Of a stretch of 64,000 nucleotides of DNA, positions 14,484 to 26,999 are shown one piece after another. Positions within the stretch are counted from its first letter, which is position 1. Every line of letters starts with the position of its first letter. Both the position numbers and the translations under genes were made by a program. Below the pieces are notes generated by a model, which was not told the origin of the DNA, ran no database searches, and saw nothing but the letters and a program-made list of their open reading frames with translations. Source of the DNA: Paracoccaceae bacterium (GTDB taxonomy: Bacteria > Pseudomonadota > Alphaproteobacteria > Rhodobacterales > Rhodobacteraceae); contig JAPORQ010000003.1 of assembly GCA_026710155.1 (NCBI GenBank), positions 1-64,000 on the forward strand, given 5' to 3'.

Positions 14484-16994
14484 ATGCATTATTCCCTAAT
14501 CGAAGAAAATGGCAATGTACTGAACCGGGATGAGTTTGGAGGCAAGGCTTCGAAGCTATCAAAACTGCCACAAATGGGAATATCAATCCCCAGATCAGTC
14601 GTTTTACCGATAAAAACGGTCAGGTCCGTGGCACAAGGTTCAATTCTGAATACAGATGAATTGCTTTCTCATTTTCCGGAAGATTCATTGCTTGCCGTCA
14701 GGCCTAGCGCTCAGCATGTTGAATGGGGAGGACTACAGGCAATCCTGAATGTGGGTATGAATACGCGCTCATTTCAAAAAATCGTCAATAATCTTGGTCA
14801 AGAGTTAGCAGAATTAATCTACCTTAATTTCATTGTTGATTATTCGGTTAGGGTATTCAGGCTTGATCCTGAAGAATTTGAGGATATTCAGGGAAGAAAA
14901 ATTCCACAAGTTGAAAAAATCAAGCATGCACTGGATTTTTATCAATCTGAAATGGATGAGGAATTTACACAGGATTCCAGGGAACAACTGTATCACTGTA
15001 TCAGATCCATGGCCCGAATTTGGGAAGGCACCACTGCAAGAATGCTTAGAAGAGCCCAGGATGCGCCCGAGGATTCAGGCCTTGGCCTAATCATCCAGGA
15101 AATGGTCTACCAGAGTGGAAATGGAGTTCTCAAGTTTGGCAAAAGCCATTTGCAGACAATAAGCAAGCAGGAAAGCCGACATGAAATCACTTATTTCGAT
15201 GTTGTATTGCCTGGCAAGAATCAGATCAAACCAGACACAACGAATGAGGTGCGGAATACCTTAAATAAATATCACTCAACCCTCCGTGGTGAATTAAAGG
15301 ATGAATTTGAGTTGGTGTTTATTGCTGAAAACAACCAACCGGTCATTCTTGATTATAAGATTCCGACCAGAACCGTTAACTCTGAAATAAAGGTAGCGGT
15401 CAAATTGGTTAAGGATAATATAATAAACAAATCGGATGCCTTGATGAGGATCGATCCGGAAAGCCTTACTCGGGCAATCCACGTACAACTGGGTGATTTC
15501 AACCAGGAAAAAATATTATCCAGGGGAATCGCTGCCAGTCCTGGAGCTGCCTCAGGAGTTATAGTCTTTTCTTCAAGGGCTGCTGAGGAAATGGCAATCA
15601 AGGAACAATCTTGCATTCTGGTTCGACCGGAAACGGGGCCTGAAGATATTAAGGGGATGTATACTGCCAAGGGGGTTCTGACTGGGCGGGGTGGACTTAC
15701 CAGTCATGCAGCGGTAATTGCGAGGAGTTTGGGCGTACCGTGTGTTGCGGCAGCAACCGACTTGGAGTTCAATCCCAAGGAAAAAACCTTGGTGGCAAAG
15801 AGTGGAACAATATTGAGTGAGGGTGATCACATCACGATTGATGGTTCCGATGGGATAGTTATCGAGGGGTTTGTTCCCAAAGTTAGGCAAAGTCTGGATA
15901 CCGATTTTGATACTTTTCTCAACTGGTCCGACGAGATCAGGGATATTGGAGTCAGGGCCAATGCCGATACACTGGATGAAGTGGCAGTCGCCAAGGGTTT
16001 CGGGGCCGAAGGAATTGGGCTGTGCCGAACTGAACATATGTTTTTTGCAGAATCCCGATTGACTGTAATGCGAGAAATGATTTTCAGAGACTCCACTGAA
16101 GATCGAAGGGAAGTGTTGAAGGATCTTCTGGTGATGCAAAAGGGAGACTTCCAGGAGCTTTTTGTGCAAATGGCCGGTTTTCCCGTTTGTATCCGATTGT
16201 TGGATCCTCCGCTTCATGAATTCCTGCCTCGGGATCAGGAAGAAATTCGCGAGTTGGCTGATGCGCTGGATTTGCCGGCAAGTCAGATTTACACGAGAAT
16301 GGATGAGTTAAGGGAATTCAATCCCATGCTCGGAATGCGAGGGGTAAGGTTGGGCATAACCATGCCTGAAATTTATGAAATGCAGGCCAGAGCCATATTT
16401 GAAGCCGCTGCCAAAGTAGTGAGGTCGGGCTTGAAAGCAAATCCGGAAATCATGATTCCCCTGGTCTCTGCCAATCGAGAAGTTGAACTGGTCAAGGATC
16501 TGGTAGATACAATTGCTTTGGATGTACAAGAGAAAACCGGTTCTGAACTTACATACAAGATTGGTGTCATGGTAGAAACACCACGAGCCGCAATGCGCGC
16601 GGGAGACCTTGCCGAAAAATCTTCCTTTCTGAGTTTTGGCACCAATGATCTCACGCAACTTGCATTTGGCATCAGCAGGGATGATGCTTCAAGAATTATA
16701 GATGAATATCTTAAAAAAGGTGTCCTGGATGCTGATCCGTTTGTTAGTATAGATAATGACGGTGTTGGTGAACTTTTACACATGGCTGTTCAAAGGGGAA
16801 GAAAGGTCAGAAAGGATTTGATCTTGTCCATATGTGGTGAACATTCGGCAGATCCGGATACAATTCAATTTTGTCGGGAAGCGAATTTTTCCTATGTATC
16901 ATGCACTCCTTACAGAATTCCAATAGCAAAACTTGCTGCTGCTCAATGTGTGATTTTGGATGAATTGGAGAATGATGAAAAAGCCACAACTTGA
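14484..16994 (+). CDS. Pyruvate phosphate dikinase-like protein with degenerate ATP-grasp domain
   Basis: From ATG 14484 the product has 836 residues against about 880 in PPDK. The central phosphohistidine domain is intact (GGLTSHAAVIARSLG, His408). So is the C-terminal PEP/pyruvate barrel: LCRTEHMFF, GMRGVRLGI, VMVETPRAA, FGTNDLTQ, GEHSAD and SCTPYR with Cys807. The N-terminal nucleotide-binding part is eroded: the TGVAFTRNPSTGE-type segment is missing, the LQTR loop reads ILDYK, and the VRSGA loop reads VRPSA. PPDK makes PEP from pyruvate, ATP and phosphate; this version may bind ATP poorly or have a regulatory role. Inference only. It follows glyS and was probably co-transcribed; the longer frame to 14427 has no good start. 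Confidence 0.75.
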   Translation: MHYSLIEENGNVLNRDEFGGKASKLSKLPQMGISIPRSVVLPIKTVRSVAQGSILNTDELLSHFPEDSLLAVRPSAQHVEWGGLQAILNVGMNTRSFQKIVNNLGQELAELIYLNFIVDYSVRVFRLDPEEFEDIQGRKIPQVEKIKHALDFYQSEMDEEFTQDSREQLYHCIRSMARIWEGTTARMLRRAQDAPEDSGLGLIIQEMVYQSGNGVLKFGKSHLQTISKQESRHEITYFDVVLPGKNQIKPDTTNEVRNTLNKYHSTLRGELKDEFELVFIAENNQPVILDYKIPTRTVNSEIKVAVKLVKDNIINKSDALMRIDPESLTRAIHVQLGDFNQEKILSRGIAASPGAASGVIVFSSRAAEEMAIKEQSCILVRPETGPEDIKGMYTAKGVLTGRGGLTSHAAVIARSLGVPCVAAATDLEFNPKEKTLVAKSGTILSEGDHITIDGSDGIVIEGFVPKVRQSLDTDFDTFLNWSDEIRDIGVRANADTLDEVAVAKGFGAEGIGLCRTEHMFFAESRLTVMREMIFRDSTEDRREVLKDLLVMQKGDFQELFVQMAGFPVCIRLLDPPLHEFLPRDQEEIRELADALDLPASQIYTRMDELREFNPMLGMRGVRLGITMPEIYEMQARAIFEAAAKVVRSGLKANPEIMIPLVSANREVELVKDLVDTIALDVQEKTGSELTYKIGVMVETPRAAMRAGDLAEKSSFLSFGTNDLTQLAFGISRDDASRIIDEYLKKGVLDADPFVSIDNDGVGELLHMAVQRGRKVRKDLILSICGEHSADPDTIQFCREANFSYVSCTPYRIPIAKLAAAQCVILDELENDEKATT

Positions 16995-17120
16995 CAATCA
17001 AGATTTTCGTATTAGATTCGGATATCGTTTAATACAAGGCATGATCAATCAGCCATCAATTCATACCAGATTGGGGATTTGAGCAGTTGTTTGTTTTTAT
17101 TTTTAAAATGAAAAGCTGTT

Positions 17121-17990
17121 ATGTTAAATAAAATGAATATTTCAAGACTATCCAGAATCATGAATACCATGTTTCTGGGTTTGGGTATAGGGTTAATTAT
17201 TCCATACTCTATTTTGGCACATGACCATGATACTGGGCCGGTTATACCACCTCCCGAAATTGCAAACAAATTTTTGGATGATCGCGGGATTTTGGTGGCC
17301 AATATTGAAATACGACCAGAACTCCAGTTCTTTTTTCCAGTTCAAATACCGGAAATTACACGAGACAAGATTGCCTTACCCCGTCAAAGACCCACAATCT
17401 TCTTTCCAGGCACTGACTATCAAAATGCCGTGGAATATTTCACCCTACCTCAACAGAGACCGGATCCATTTTTTTCCAACACAGTAATTCATGACATTAA
17501 ATACAAGTTTGCCTTGCCCTACAGTAGGCCCCTGTCCCCCTTGTTTTCGGTACAGACACGAAGCCTCTTGGAATTGGGAACCCCCAAGTTAAGAGAGAAG
17601 TCCTTAAATGATTTTGGGTGTTTGGTTGAAGCTATTTATTTTGAAGCCCGAGGAGAAACTCTAAAGGGCCAAAGGGCCGTAGCCGAAGTTATTTTGAACA
17701 GGGTGAAATCACCTGATTTCCCAAACACGATTTGTGATGTTATCCATCAAGGTGGTGTCAAAAAGGCCCGTTGCCAATTTAGCTACTATTGTGATGGAAA
17801 GTCTGAAAAATTCCATGAATCAAAGGTCTATATGGAAATTCAAAATATGGTCCTGCGATTCTTGAATGGTCAATATCCACAGATTTTTGCTGAATCCACT
17901 CATTTTCATGCATCCCATGTAAAACCGTTTTGGACTTCCGAATTTCGCTACCTTGGGAAAGCAGGAAAACATCATTTCTATTCTCAGTAA
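17121..17990 (+). CDS. SleB-type cell wall hydrolase with LPxxRP repeats
   Basis: The 289-residue protein has an N-terminal hydrophobic segment (residues about 13-34), a middle region with three LPxxRP motifs (LPRQRP, LPQQRP, LPYSRP) about 25-30 residues apart, and a C-terminal Hydrolase_2/SleB domain. The domain shows LVEAIYFEARGE with the conserved Glu, AVAEVILNRV, CQFSYYCDG and STHFHASHV. Family members are lytic transglycosylase-like or amidase-like enzymes acting on peptidoglycan in the periplasm. The start could be ATG 17121 or a later Met. It lies between ppdK-like and glmM genes and may have its own promoter in the 126-bp gap upstream. Confidence 0.82.
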   Translation: MLNKMNISRLSRIMNTMFLGLGIGLIIPYSILAHDHDTGPVIPPPEIANKFLDDRGILVANIEIRPELQFFFPVQIPEITRDKIALPRQRPTIFFPGTDYQNAVEYFTLPQQRPDPFFSNTVIHDIKYKFALPYSRPLSPLFSVQTRSLLELGTPKLREKSLNDFGCLVEAIYFEARGETLKGQRAVAEVILNRVKSPDFPNTICDVIHQGGVKKARCQFSYYCDGKSEKFHESKVYMEIQNMVLRFLNGQYPQIFAESTHFHASHVKPFWTSEFRYLGKAGKHHFYSQ

Positions 17991-18054
17991 ATCGCCTTCC
18001 ATAGCCCAGGAAATACCTGTACAATTGGCATGAGCTAAACTGGAAAACGAAAAA

Positions 18055-19398
18055 ATGGGTATTTCTTATTTTGGAACTGATGGAATAAGAGGGCAGGCCA
18101 ATACCTTTCCCCTGACTGCAGAAGTGACCTTGAAAGTAGGCATGGCGGCAGGAATGTTTTTCCGTGAAACCTCCAACAACCAGCACAGGGTGGTTATCGG
18201 CAAGGATACCAGACGTTCAGGTTACATGCTGGAAAATGCCTTGACTGCAGGCTTGACGGCTTCGGGCATGAACGTTCATCTATTGGGGCCCATACCCACA
18301 CCAGCCATCGGATTGCTGACCAAGTCGATGCGCGCTGACCTCGGCGTAATGATTACAGCTTCACACAATGGGTACCAGGATAATGGAATGAAATTTTTTG
18401 GCCCCGATGGATACAAACTTTCCATGGAGTCAGAAAAGCAAATCGAAAAATTGATTGATACTGACTTGCCGTTGGAATTGCCCGAAAACATCGGTCGTGC
18501 CGAAAGGATTGATGGGGGATTGGGAAGATATATCGAATTTGCCAAAACAACCTTTCCCAAGAATTTGCGTCTGAATGGTCTGCGAATCGTCATTGACTGT
18601 GCCAATGGTGCCGGATATAAGGTTGCGCCTGAAATTTTATGGGAACTCGGCGCCGAGGTCGTACCGATTGGTGTTTCGCCCAATGGCTTCAACATCAACC
18701 AGAATTGTGGATCGACCTGTCCGGCATTGCTAATTGAAAAAATCAAGGAAACCAGGGCAGATGTTGGTTTGGCCCTGGATGGTGATGGGGACAGAATCCT
18801 GGTCTGTGATGAGAAGGGTAGGGTCATTGACGGTGATCAGTTACTTGCCTTGTTTGCAACCCGACTGGCGGATAATGGCCAACTTCATAAAAATACGGTG
18901 GTTGCAACAAAAATGTCGAATCTGGGTTTGCAAAAATATTTGCAAGAAAAAGGAATAACCCTGATCATGACATCGGTGGGGGATCGGAATATTTCCAAGG
19001 AGATGCTTGCCAGAGGTTTCAGTTTGGGTGGTGAAAACTCAGGTCACATAATTCTTTCAAAGTATTCAACAACCGGTGATGGCATTATTGCAGCCCTGCA
19101 GTTTCTTTCGGTGTTGGTTGAAACAGGCAACAAGGCAAGCGAGGTCACCAATGTATTCAAACCAGTACCACAGATCTTGCGAAATGTAAGAATCCATAAG
19201 GGTAGCGATCCGACGAAGGATGAAATGGTTCAGCAAATCATAAGCAACAATGTTGACAAACTCAACGGCAGGGGGCAGGTTTTTGTTCGAAAATCGGGAA
19301 CAGAGCCTGTAGTGCGGGTGCTGGTTACCGGCGAGTGCATAAATTCAATTACCGAAATTGCCAACGAAATCGAAAATGCGGTATTGATGGCCGCTTGA
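18055..19398 (+). CDS. glmM: Phosphoglucosamine mutase
   Basis: The 447-residue product starts YFGTDGIRG and contains the catalytic phosphoserine loop TASHNGYQDNG, the metal loop DGDGDR, the sugar-binding GGENSGH, and the phosphate-binding RKSGTEPVVRV near the C-terminus. All four domains of the family are present at full length. GlmM converts glucosamine-6-phosphate to glucosamine-1-phosphate for UDP-GlcNAc, feeding peptidoglycan and lipid A. It is on the same strand as the sleB-like gene before it. The usual alphaproteobacterial partners (folP, ftsH) are not adjacent. Confidence 0.96.
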   Translation: MGISYFGTDGIRGQANTFPLTAEVTLKVGMAAGMFFRETSNNQHRVVIGKDTRRSGYMLENALTAGLTASGMNVHLLGPIPTPAIGLLTKSMRADLGVMITASHNGYQDNGMKFFGPDGYKLSMESEKQIEKLIDTDLPLELPENIGRAERIDGGLGRYIEFAKTTFPKNLRLNGLRIVIDCANGAGYKVAPEILWELGAEVVPIGVSPNGFNINQNCGSTCPALLIEKIKETRADVGLALDGDGDRILVCDEKGRVIDGDQLLALFATRLADNGQLHKNTVVATKMSNLGLQKYLQEKGITLIMTSVGDRNISKEMLARGFSLGGENSGHIILSKYSTTGDGIIAALQFLSVLVETGNKASEVTNVFKPVPQILRNVRIHKGSDPTKDEMVQQIISNNVDKLNGRGQVFVRKSGTEPVVRVLVTGECINSITEIANEIENAVLMAA

Positions 19399-19485
19399 CC
19401 CTGTTCTTAAGTAGGCAAAAGGGTCAACACCACATCATAAATTATCTTTGATGACTTACCAGGAAACAATTCAACTCATGGCGAT

Positions 19486-21865
<2,380 letters not shown>

Positions 21866-21983
21866 TGAAATCAGCCGTTTGAAGCTACCTCAATTCAGTT
21901 TCATAATCTGCAATCACAGGGATTTTCGGTAAACATTGATGTTTGACAAACTTCTGCCTTTTTTTCTTGCTGGTTCATAATTC

Positions 21984-23153
21984 TCAGGATTTTTGATATG
22001 TTTCCATCAAGGATTCAAATCTTTTGAAGAGGTAAAAACTGTCCTGTGGACCTGGGCTTGCCTCGGGATGAAATTGAACCGAATATATCGGATGGGTTCT
22101 GCTTCTCAAGCCACAATTTGTACCATCAAATAGGGAAATATGGGTTTCTTCCACATCTGGTGGAAGTGACTCCCTGTCAACCATGAAGCCATGATTCATG
22201 GTAGTGATTTCCACCTTGTTCGTATCCAACTCCTTGACTGGATGGTTGGCGCCATGGTGACCATGACCCATCTTGACCGTTTTGGCTCCGAGTGCAAAGG
22301 CCAGCAATTGATGACCAAGGCAAATACCGAATATTGGTATCCCCGTTGTAATGAGCTTCTTGAGCAGGGGCACGATATAGGTAGCAGTTGCTTCTGGGTC
22401 TCCGGGTCCATTCGAAAGGAATATGCCATCCGGTTTCCATTCCATGATTTCATCAAATGTGCTTTCAACTGGAAATACCCTTGAAAAGGCTCCGACCGAA
22501 GTGAGGCACCTGAGTATGTTGTCCTTGGCCCCAAAATCCAGTGAAGCGACCTTGTACTTGAATGATCCGGGGGCTGTATATCCTTCTGGCCAATCCCAGA
22601 GTGACCTGTCCCAATTTACCGGTGATTTGCGGGTAACCTCCTTGGCCAGATCCTTATTCATCAAACCGGGGAATGAACCAAGCATTTTCCTGGCCTTTTC
22701 CAAATCCTCAACCCAATTGGACGAGTGGATAATTGCAATGTCAAGTGCACCTTTATTTCTAACCAATCGGGTTAGTGCTCTTGTATCAACTCCCGTAATT
22801 CCAACCAAATCCTCATTGATCAACCACTTATCAAGACCGCTTTCACTTCTCCAGTTGGAAGGTTGGGTTGGAGGCCATTTGGTAATCACTCCCTCTATAA
22901 CCGGCGTCTCTGTTTCATAATCCTCAGGATTTGAACCCACATTGCCTATATGTGGAAAGGTGAAACAGACGATTTGATTGCAATAGGATGGATCGCTTAT
23001 AATTTCCTGATAACCTGTCATCGATGTATTGAAACAAAGTTCACCTACGCGAATACCCTTGGCACCAAATCCCTGTCCTTTTATGACTGTACCATCAGGC
23101 AGCAGTATGAGACCAGGAACCTTATCCTCTAAAGTGTTCAATATTTTATCCAT
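21984..23153 (-). CDS. carA: Carbamoyl-phosphate synthase small subunit
   Basis: The 389-residue protein has the N-terminal CarA domain (LPDGTVIKGQGFG, LCFNTSMTGYQEI, ITGVDTRALTR) and a class I glutamine amidotransferase domain with GICLGHQLLA (nucleophile Cys), MNHGFMVD and QFHPEASPGP (catalytic His-Glu). It releases ammonia from glutamine for carbamoyl phosphate used in arginine and pyrimidine synthesis; the large subunit CarB is not in the window. It is divergent from the gatB/yqeY-like gene with a 118-bp shared promoter region, an arrangement common in alphaproteobacteria. Confidence 0.97.
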   Translation of the reverse strand: MDKILNTLEDKVPGLILLPDGTVIKGQGFGAKGIRVGELCFNTSMTGYQEIISDPSYCNQIVCFTFPHIGNVGSNPEDYETETPVIEGVITKWPPTQPSNWRSESGLDKWLINEDLVGITGVDTRALTRLVRNKGALDIAIIHSSNWVEDLEKARKMLGSFPGLMNKDLAKEVTRKSPVNWDRSLWDWPEGYTAPGSFKYKVASLDFGAKDNILRCLTSVGAFSRVFPVESTFDEIMEWKPDGIFLSNGPGDPEATATYIVPLLKKLITTGIPIFGICLGHQLLAFALGAKTVKMGHGHHGANHPVKELDTNKVEITTMNHGFMVDRESLPPDVEETHISLFDGTNCGLRSRTHPIYSVQFHPEASPGPQDSFYLFKRFESLMETYQKS

Positions 23154-23271
23154 TATTAGTCAGAGATGTTCAATCATTTGGTTTTAAATGAGGGATTGCA
23201 AAATATTTCCAAAAAAATGGTATCTTTAAACCCAGAATAAATGTTCTAACCTATTTAGTGTAGGAATTATT

Positions 23272-23733
23272 ATGAATTTACGGAAAAATATTGCCGAGGG
23301 GCTTCATCAAGCCCAGATAGAAAATACCAAGGATATTTTGCCTGTCCTTCGGTTGATCAATACGGTGATTGTCGACCGCGACAGACAGGCTCGTGAGGAG
23401 GGTAATGTAGAAGGTGTTTCCGATAGGATAATATATGAAGTTCTGGTTAAAATGCTGGAGCAAAAGAAAATGAACTTCAAATCACATGAAGAGAAGGGTG
23501 AAGCAGATCTGGCCAATCAGGAAATGGCAGAGATCAAATTGATACAAGGTCTCCTTCCAAGAAAACTGACAGGTATCGAAACCATTCAGGCTGTTGATCG
23601 AGCAATCAAGACCCTTGAGGCCAGCGGGGTTCGAGACAAGGGATATGTAATGGCCTCCTTGAGGAAAAACTACAATTGGGGGCAAATGGATTTTCACTTT
23701 GCCAATTCTCACTTGGTAAAAAAACTATGCTAA
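23272..23733 (+). CDS. GatB/YqeY domain protein
   Basis: The 153-residue product is a typical YqeY: two helical parts, with LRLINTVIVDRDRQAREEG near the start, ANQEMAEIKLIQGLLPRKLT in the middle and a C-terminal half related to the tail domain of GatB. The domain binds tRNA in GatB; the free-standing protein's role is unclear. It starts at ATG 23272 and is divergent from carA. In many alphaproteobacteria dnaG and rpoD follow; here the next gene is ctaD on the other strand, so that block is rearranged. Confidence 0.88.
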   Translation: MNLRKNIAEGLHQAQIENTKDILPVLRLINTVIVDRDRQAREEGNVEGVSDRIIYEVLVKMLEQKKMNFKSHEEKGEADLANQEMAEIKLIQGLLPRKLTGIETIQAVDRAIKTLEASGVRDKGYVMASLRKNYNWGQMDFHFANSHLVKKLC

Positions 23734-23955
23734 AAATGAACCCACGGGTATTTTACATATATGCCGCATGGGGGGCAGAATATTGCCCGTGCAGATCTTG
23801 ACCAGAAGAAGGGGTTAATTCCAGACTTCATTACCTCTCGCCAGATTCCAGATGGATGACCTGGTTAGAAAGAATACCTGAATGAAGGATTCTTGGAAAT
23901 CCGATACAACTGCCTTTGGCACTCCAAACCCCTGATGCTTGAGGGTTTGGAAAGT

Positions 23956-25632
23956 TTAGTGTTTAGGTGATTTATCCCACATGTCCTGGGTAGGCAATAC
24001 TTCAAATGTATGCGCAGGTGGAGGGTTTGGAAGTGTCCACTCAAGGGTTTCCGAATGATCACCCCAATAGGCAGGTTTTTCAACCCGCTTGCCAGAAAGC
24101 AAGGTATAGGCAATCACCCCAATAAAAAAGACAAAAGAGGCAAAGGCAAGAAATGCTCCCAGGGAAGAAACCTTGTTCCAAAGTGCGAAGGCTTCAGGAT
24201 AATCGATGTACCTTCTTGGCATGCCCTGTCTTCCAAGAAAATGCTGTGGGAAGAATGTCAGGTTGGAGCCGATAAACATGGTCCAAAAATGAACCTTGCC
24301 GGCCCACTCCGGGTATTGTCTTCCGGACATTTTTCCTATCCAGTAATAAATACCTGCAAAGATACAGAAAACAGCACCTAGAGACATCACATAGTGGAAG
24401 TGTGCAACTACGTAATAGGTATCATGATAAACCCGGCTGAGACTTGCCTGGCTTAGAATAATTCCGGTTATACCACCTAGGGTGAATAGAAACAGAAAAC
24501 CAAAGGCCCATAACATTGGAGTTTTGAACTCTATGGAACCTCCCCACATGGTCGCTATCCACGAGAAAATCTTTATTCCCGTTGGAACGGCAATCACCAT
24601 GGTTGCGAGCATGAAATAGGTTTGTTGAGTCAAACTCATTCCCACCGTATACATGTGATGCGCCCAGACAATGAATCCCAAGGCACCAATTGCAACCATC
24701 GCATAGACCATGGGCAGGTATCCGAATATCGGTTTTTTGGAAAAGGTAGAGATCACCTGGGATATTATCCCAAAACCGGGAACAATGATTATATAGACTT
24801 CTGGATGGCCAAAAAACCACAACAAATGTTGATAAAGAATCGGGTCACCACCGCCGGAGGCATCAAAAAATGTTGTTCCAAAATTTCTATCGGTTAGCAA
24901 CATTGTGATTGCACCAGCCAAAACTGGCAAGGCAAGAAGTATCAACCATCCGGTAACAAAAATTGACCAGGCAAAGAGAGGTACCTTATGGAGCGTCATG
25001 CCCGGTGCACGCATGTTGAGGAAAGTCGTGATCATGTTAACTGCGCCAAGAATTGATGAAGCACCTGAAACATGGACCGCAAAGATTGCCAAATCAGTTG
25101 AAAAACCAGCTTCTTTCGTTGATAATGGGGCATACAGCACCCATCCAACACCGGCACCGGGCAATCCGTTTCCACCCGGTACGAAAACCGAGGTGATGGC
25201 CAAACACGAACCCGCCACGAACAACCAGTAACTGAGATTGTTCAAGCGTGGAAATGCCATGTCCGGGGCACCGATCATGAGTGGCATGAAATAATTTCCG
25301 AAGCCTCCAAACAGAGCAGGTATAACAACAAAAAACATCATCAAGACACCATGACCCGTAATCAAGACATTCCAGAGATGTCCGTTGGGAGTGCAATCCT
25401 CTACCGCGCCAGCAATAATTCTTGTACCTTCAAGACACATGTATTGAACGCCTGGTTCATACAATTCCATCCTCATGTACACAGTGAATAAAATTGAAAC
25501 AAAACCCACTAATGCAGCTGTAATGATATATAAAATTCCAATGTCCTTGTGATTGGTGGACATGAACCATCGAACAAAGAAATTTACAGCGGGGCTATTG
25601 TCGTGTACCTCATGGGCGGTGGCGTCTGTCAT
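23956..25632 (-). CDS. ctaD: Cytochrome c oxidase subunit I (aa3 type)
   Basis: The 558-residue protein has twelve predicted membrane spans and the key heme-copper residues: HGVLMMFF near the low-spin heme, [17 protein letters not shown] with the cross-linked His-Tyr, AHHMYTVGM with the two CuB histidines, and the [13 protein letters not shown] heme a/a3 ligands. It catalyses oxygen reduction and proton pumping in the inner membrane. Genes for subunits II and III and the assembly factors are not adjacent: an intergenic stretch lies upstream and the yqeY-like gene downstream, so this is a solitary ctaD. Confidence 0.97.
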   Translation of the reverse strand: MTDATAHEVHDNSPAVNFFVRWFMSTNHKDIGILYIITAALVGFVSILFTVYMRMELYEPGVQYMCLEGTRIIAGAVEDCTPNGHLWNVLITGHGVLMMFFVVIPALFGGFGNYFMPLMIGAPDMAFPRLNNLSYWLFVAGSCLAITSVFVPGGNGLPGAGVGWVLYAPLSTKEAGFSTDLAIFAVHVSGASSILGAVNMITTFLNMRAPGMTLHKVPLFAWSIFVTGWLILLALPVLAGAITMLLTDRNFGTTFFDASGGGDPILYQHLLWFFGHPEVYIIIVPGFGIISQVISTFSKKPIFGYLPMVYAMVAIGALGFIVWAHHMYTVGMSLTQQTYFMLATMVIAVPTGIKIFSWIATMWGGSIEFKTPMLWAFGFLFLFTLGGITGIILSQASLSRVYHDTYYVVAHFHYVMSLGAVFCIFAGIYYWIGKMSGRQYPEWAGKVHFWTMFIGSNLTFFPQHFLGRQGMPRRYIDYPEAFALWNKVSSLGAFLAFASFVFFIGVIAYTLLSGKRVEKPAYWGDHSETLEWTLPNPPPAHTFEVLPTQDMWDKSPKH

Positions 25633-26115
25633 CTATTCCTCTTTATTTGGCCTTTTATCTGGCTGAGAACTAGTCTTTAATAGACTGCTAATACTATTCC
25701 AATCAACAACAAAACTCAACCCTGTGATATTAATTTATAGAATTGGGTCTGAAACAAGAACAATAAGTATGAATATTTATTGAAATCTCAACATTGATAT
25801 CAACCCTTAAAATCAGATAATTTCTGTATGAAGAAATATTTGATTTTATTGGTGGTTCTTAATTCTTCATTCGGCCTGAGGCAATCCATAGGCTTGTTCA
25901 CCATAACGTAAAATGATTAATTCGCCCCATGCAACAACGATTTTCATAATCTCAAACCCATAAAACCTTAATCCTAAAACGTTCTTTCATAATGAAAAAT
26001 TACTGTTGGAATGCCACCCACGGATAAGTTTGTCATAAGTTGTCAGGGGGTGAGTCACTAATCGAACAAGCATATTTAGATAATCAGGCAAAGGCGAATT
26101 GTTTGGTGTTGCAAT
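25633..26115. other. Intergenic region between ctaD and lipB
   Basis: About 480 bp, AT-rich, with the ctaD promoter expected near the left end. A 27-codon ORF with a hydrophobic start (25828-25911, plus strand) is visible but too short to support. No RNA gene or repeat was recognised. Confidence 0.4.
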
Positions 26116-26769
26116 TCAATTCTGTTCCTGAAAAGCAATTTTGAAATTTTTGATTAACCTTTCATCAAATTCTTGTGTACTTACCTCGATTCCCATTTCA
26201 CTCAAGCTGGTAACTCCATAATCCCTGATCCCACATGGAACGATTCCGCTGAAATACTCAAGTTCCGGATTGATGTTTATGGCAATTCCATGAAAGGTTA
26301 TCCATTTTCTTATCCTGACACCCAAGGCGGCAATTTTTCGCTCATCATCAAATGGGCATCCCAATTTGTTTTCCCGGGGATCAATCCAAATACCTATTCG
26401 ATCTGGATGGGCTTTACCCACAAGCTGATAATCGGAAAGTGTAAGAATTATCCAAAGCTGCAATTTATCTACAAATTCCCGAATGCTTTTGCCTCTCTCA
26501 TTGAGGTTCAAAAAAACATAGACAATTCTTTGACCTGGTCCATGATAGGTATATTGTCCTCCCCTACCCGTATGAAATACTGGCAAACCAAATTGGTTGA
26601 ATAGATCCTCATCCCTTGAACTGGTACCAGCAGTGTACATGGGTGGATGTTCAATAAACCACAGCATTTCCTGTTTTCTTCCTTCAAGAATGTCCGTTAC
26701 CCTTTCTTCCATCAAAAGCAGTGCATCCGGATAGGAGACAGGATTAAGCGATCTGACAATCTCGACCAT
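26116..26769 (-). CDS. lipB: Octanoyl-[acyl-carrier-protein]:protein N-octanoyltransferase
   Basis: From ATG 26769 the product has 217 residues and the LipB landmarks: EHPPMYTAGTSS, GRGGQYTYHGPGQRIVY, the catalytic Lys in KIAALGVRI and catalytic Cys in GIVPCGIRDYGVTSL. It moves octanoyl from ACP to lipoyl-dependent enzymes such as pyruvate and 2-oxoglutarate dehydrogenases. A longer frame reaches 26850 but its added N-terminus is hydrophobic and not part of the family, so the internal ATG is preferred. No lipA is adjacent. Confidence 0.92.
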   Translation of the reverse strand: MVEIVRSLNPVSYPDALLLMEERVTDILEGRKQEMLWFIEHPPMYTAGTSSRDEDLFNQFGLPVFHTGRGGQYTYHGPGQRIVYVFLNLNERGKSIREFVDKLQLWIILTLSDYQLVGKAHPDRIGIWIDPRENKLGCPFDDERKIAALGVRIRKWITFHGIAININPELEYFSGIVPCGIRDYGVTSLSEMGIEVSTQEFDERLIKNFKIAFQEQN

Positions 26770-26912
26770 TTGATTTATTTCTCTACATTTTAGCAAGGTT
26801 GGTTGATAAACAATAATTATTTTATATTTAGAGACACAAGATATAAACATAGTCGTTTTCCACCATAAATTACGAATCAGTTGGTTGTGGTATTAAATTG
26901 TTTTTAACCCTT

Positions 26913-26999
26913 GCGGTCGTGGCGGAATTGGTAGACGCGCAGCGTTGAGGTCGCTGTGGGATAAAACCCGTGGAAGTTCGAGTCTTCTCGACCGCACCA
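26913..26999 (+). tRNA. tRNA-Leu(GAG)
   Basis: A class II tRNA with acceptor GCGGTCG pairing with CGACCGC, discriminator A and encoded CCA. The anticodon stem-loop AGCG-TTGAGGT-CGCT gives anticodon GAG. It has a long variable arm and a GTTCGAGTC T-arm. Its sequence from the anticodon stem onward is repeated 166 bp downstream. Confidence 0.95.

Noticed and set aside
25828..25911. 27-codon ORF with hydrophobic start in the ctaD-lipB gap
   Set aside because: Too short, with no ribosome binding site or similarity that I recognise.
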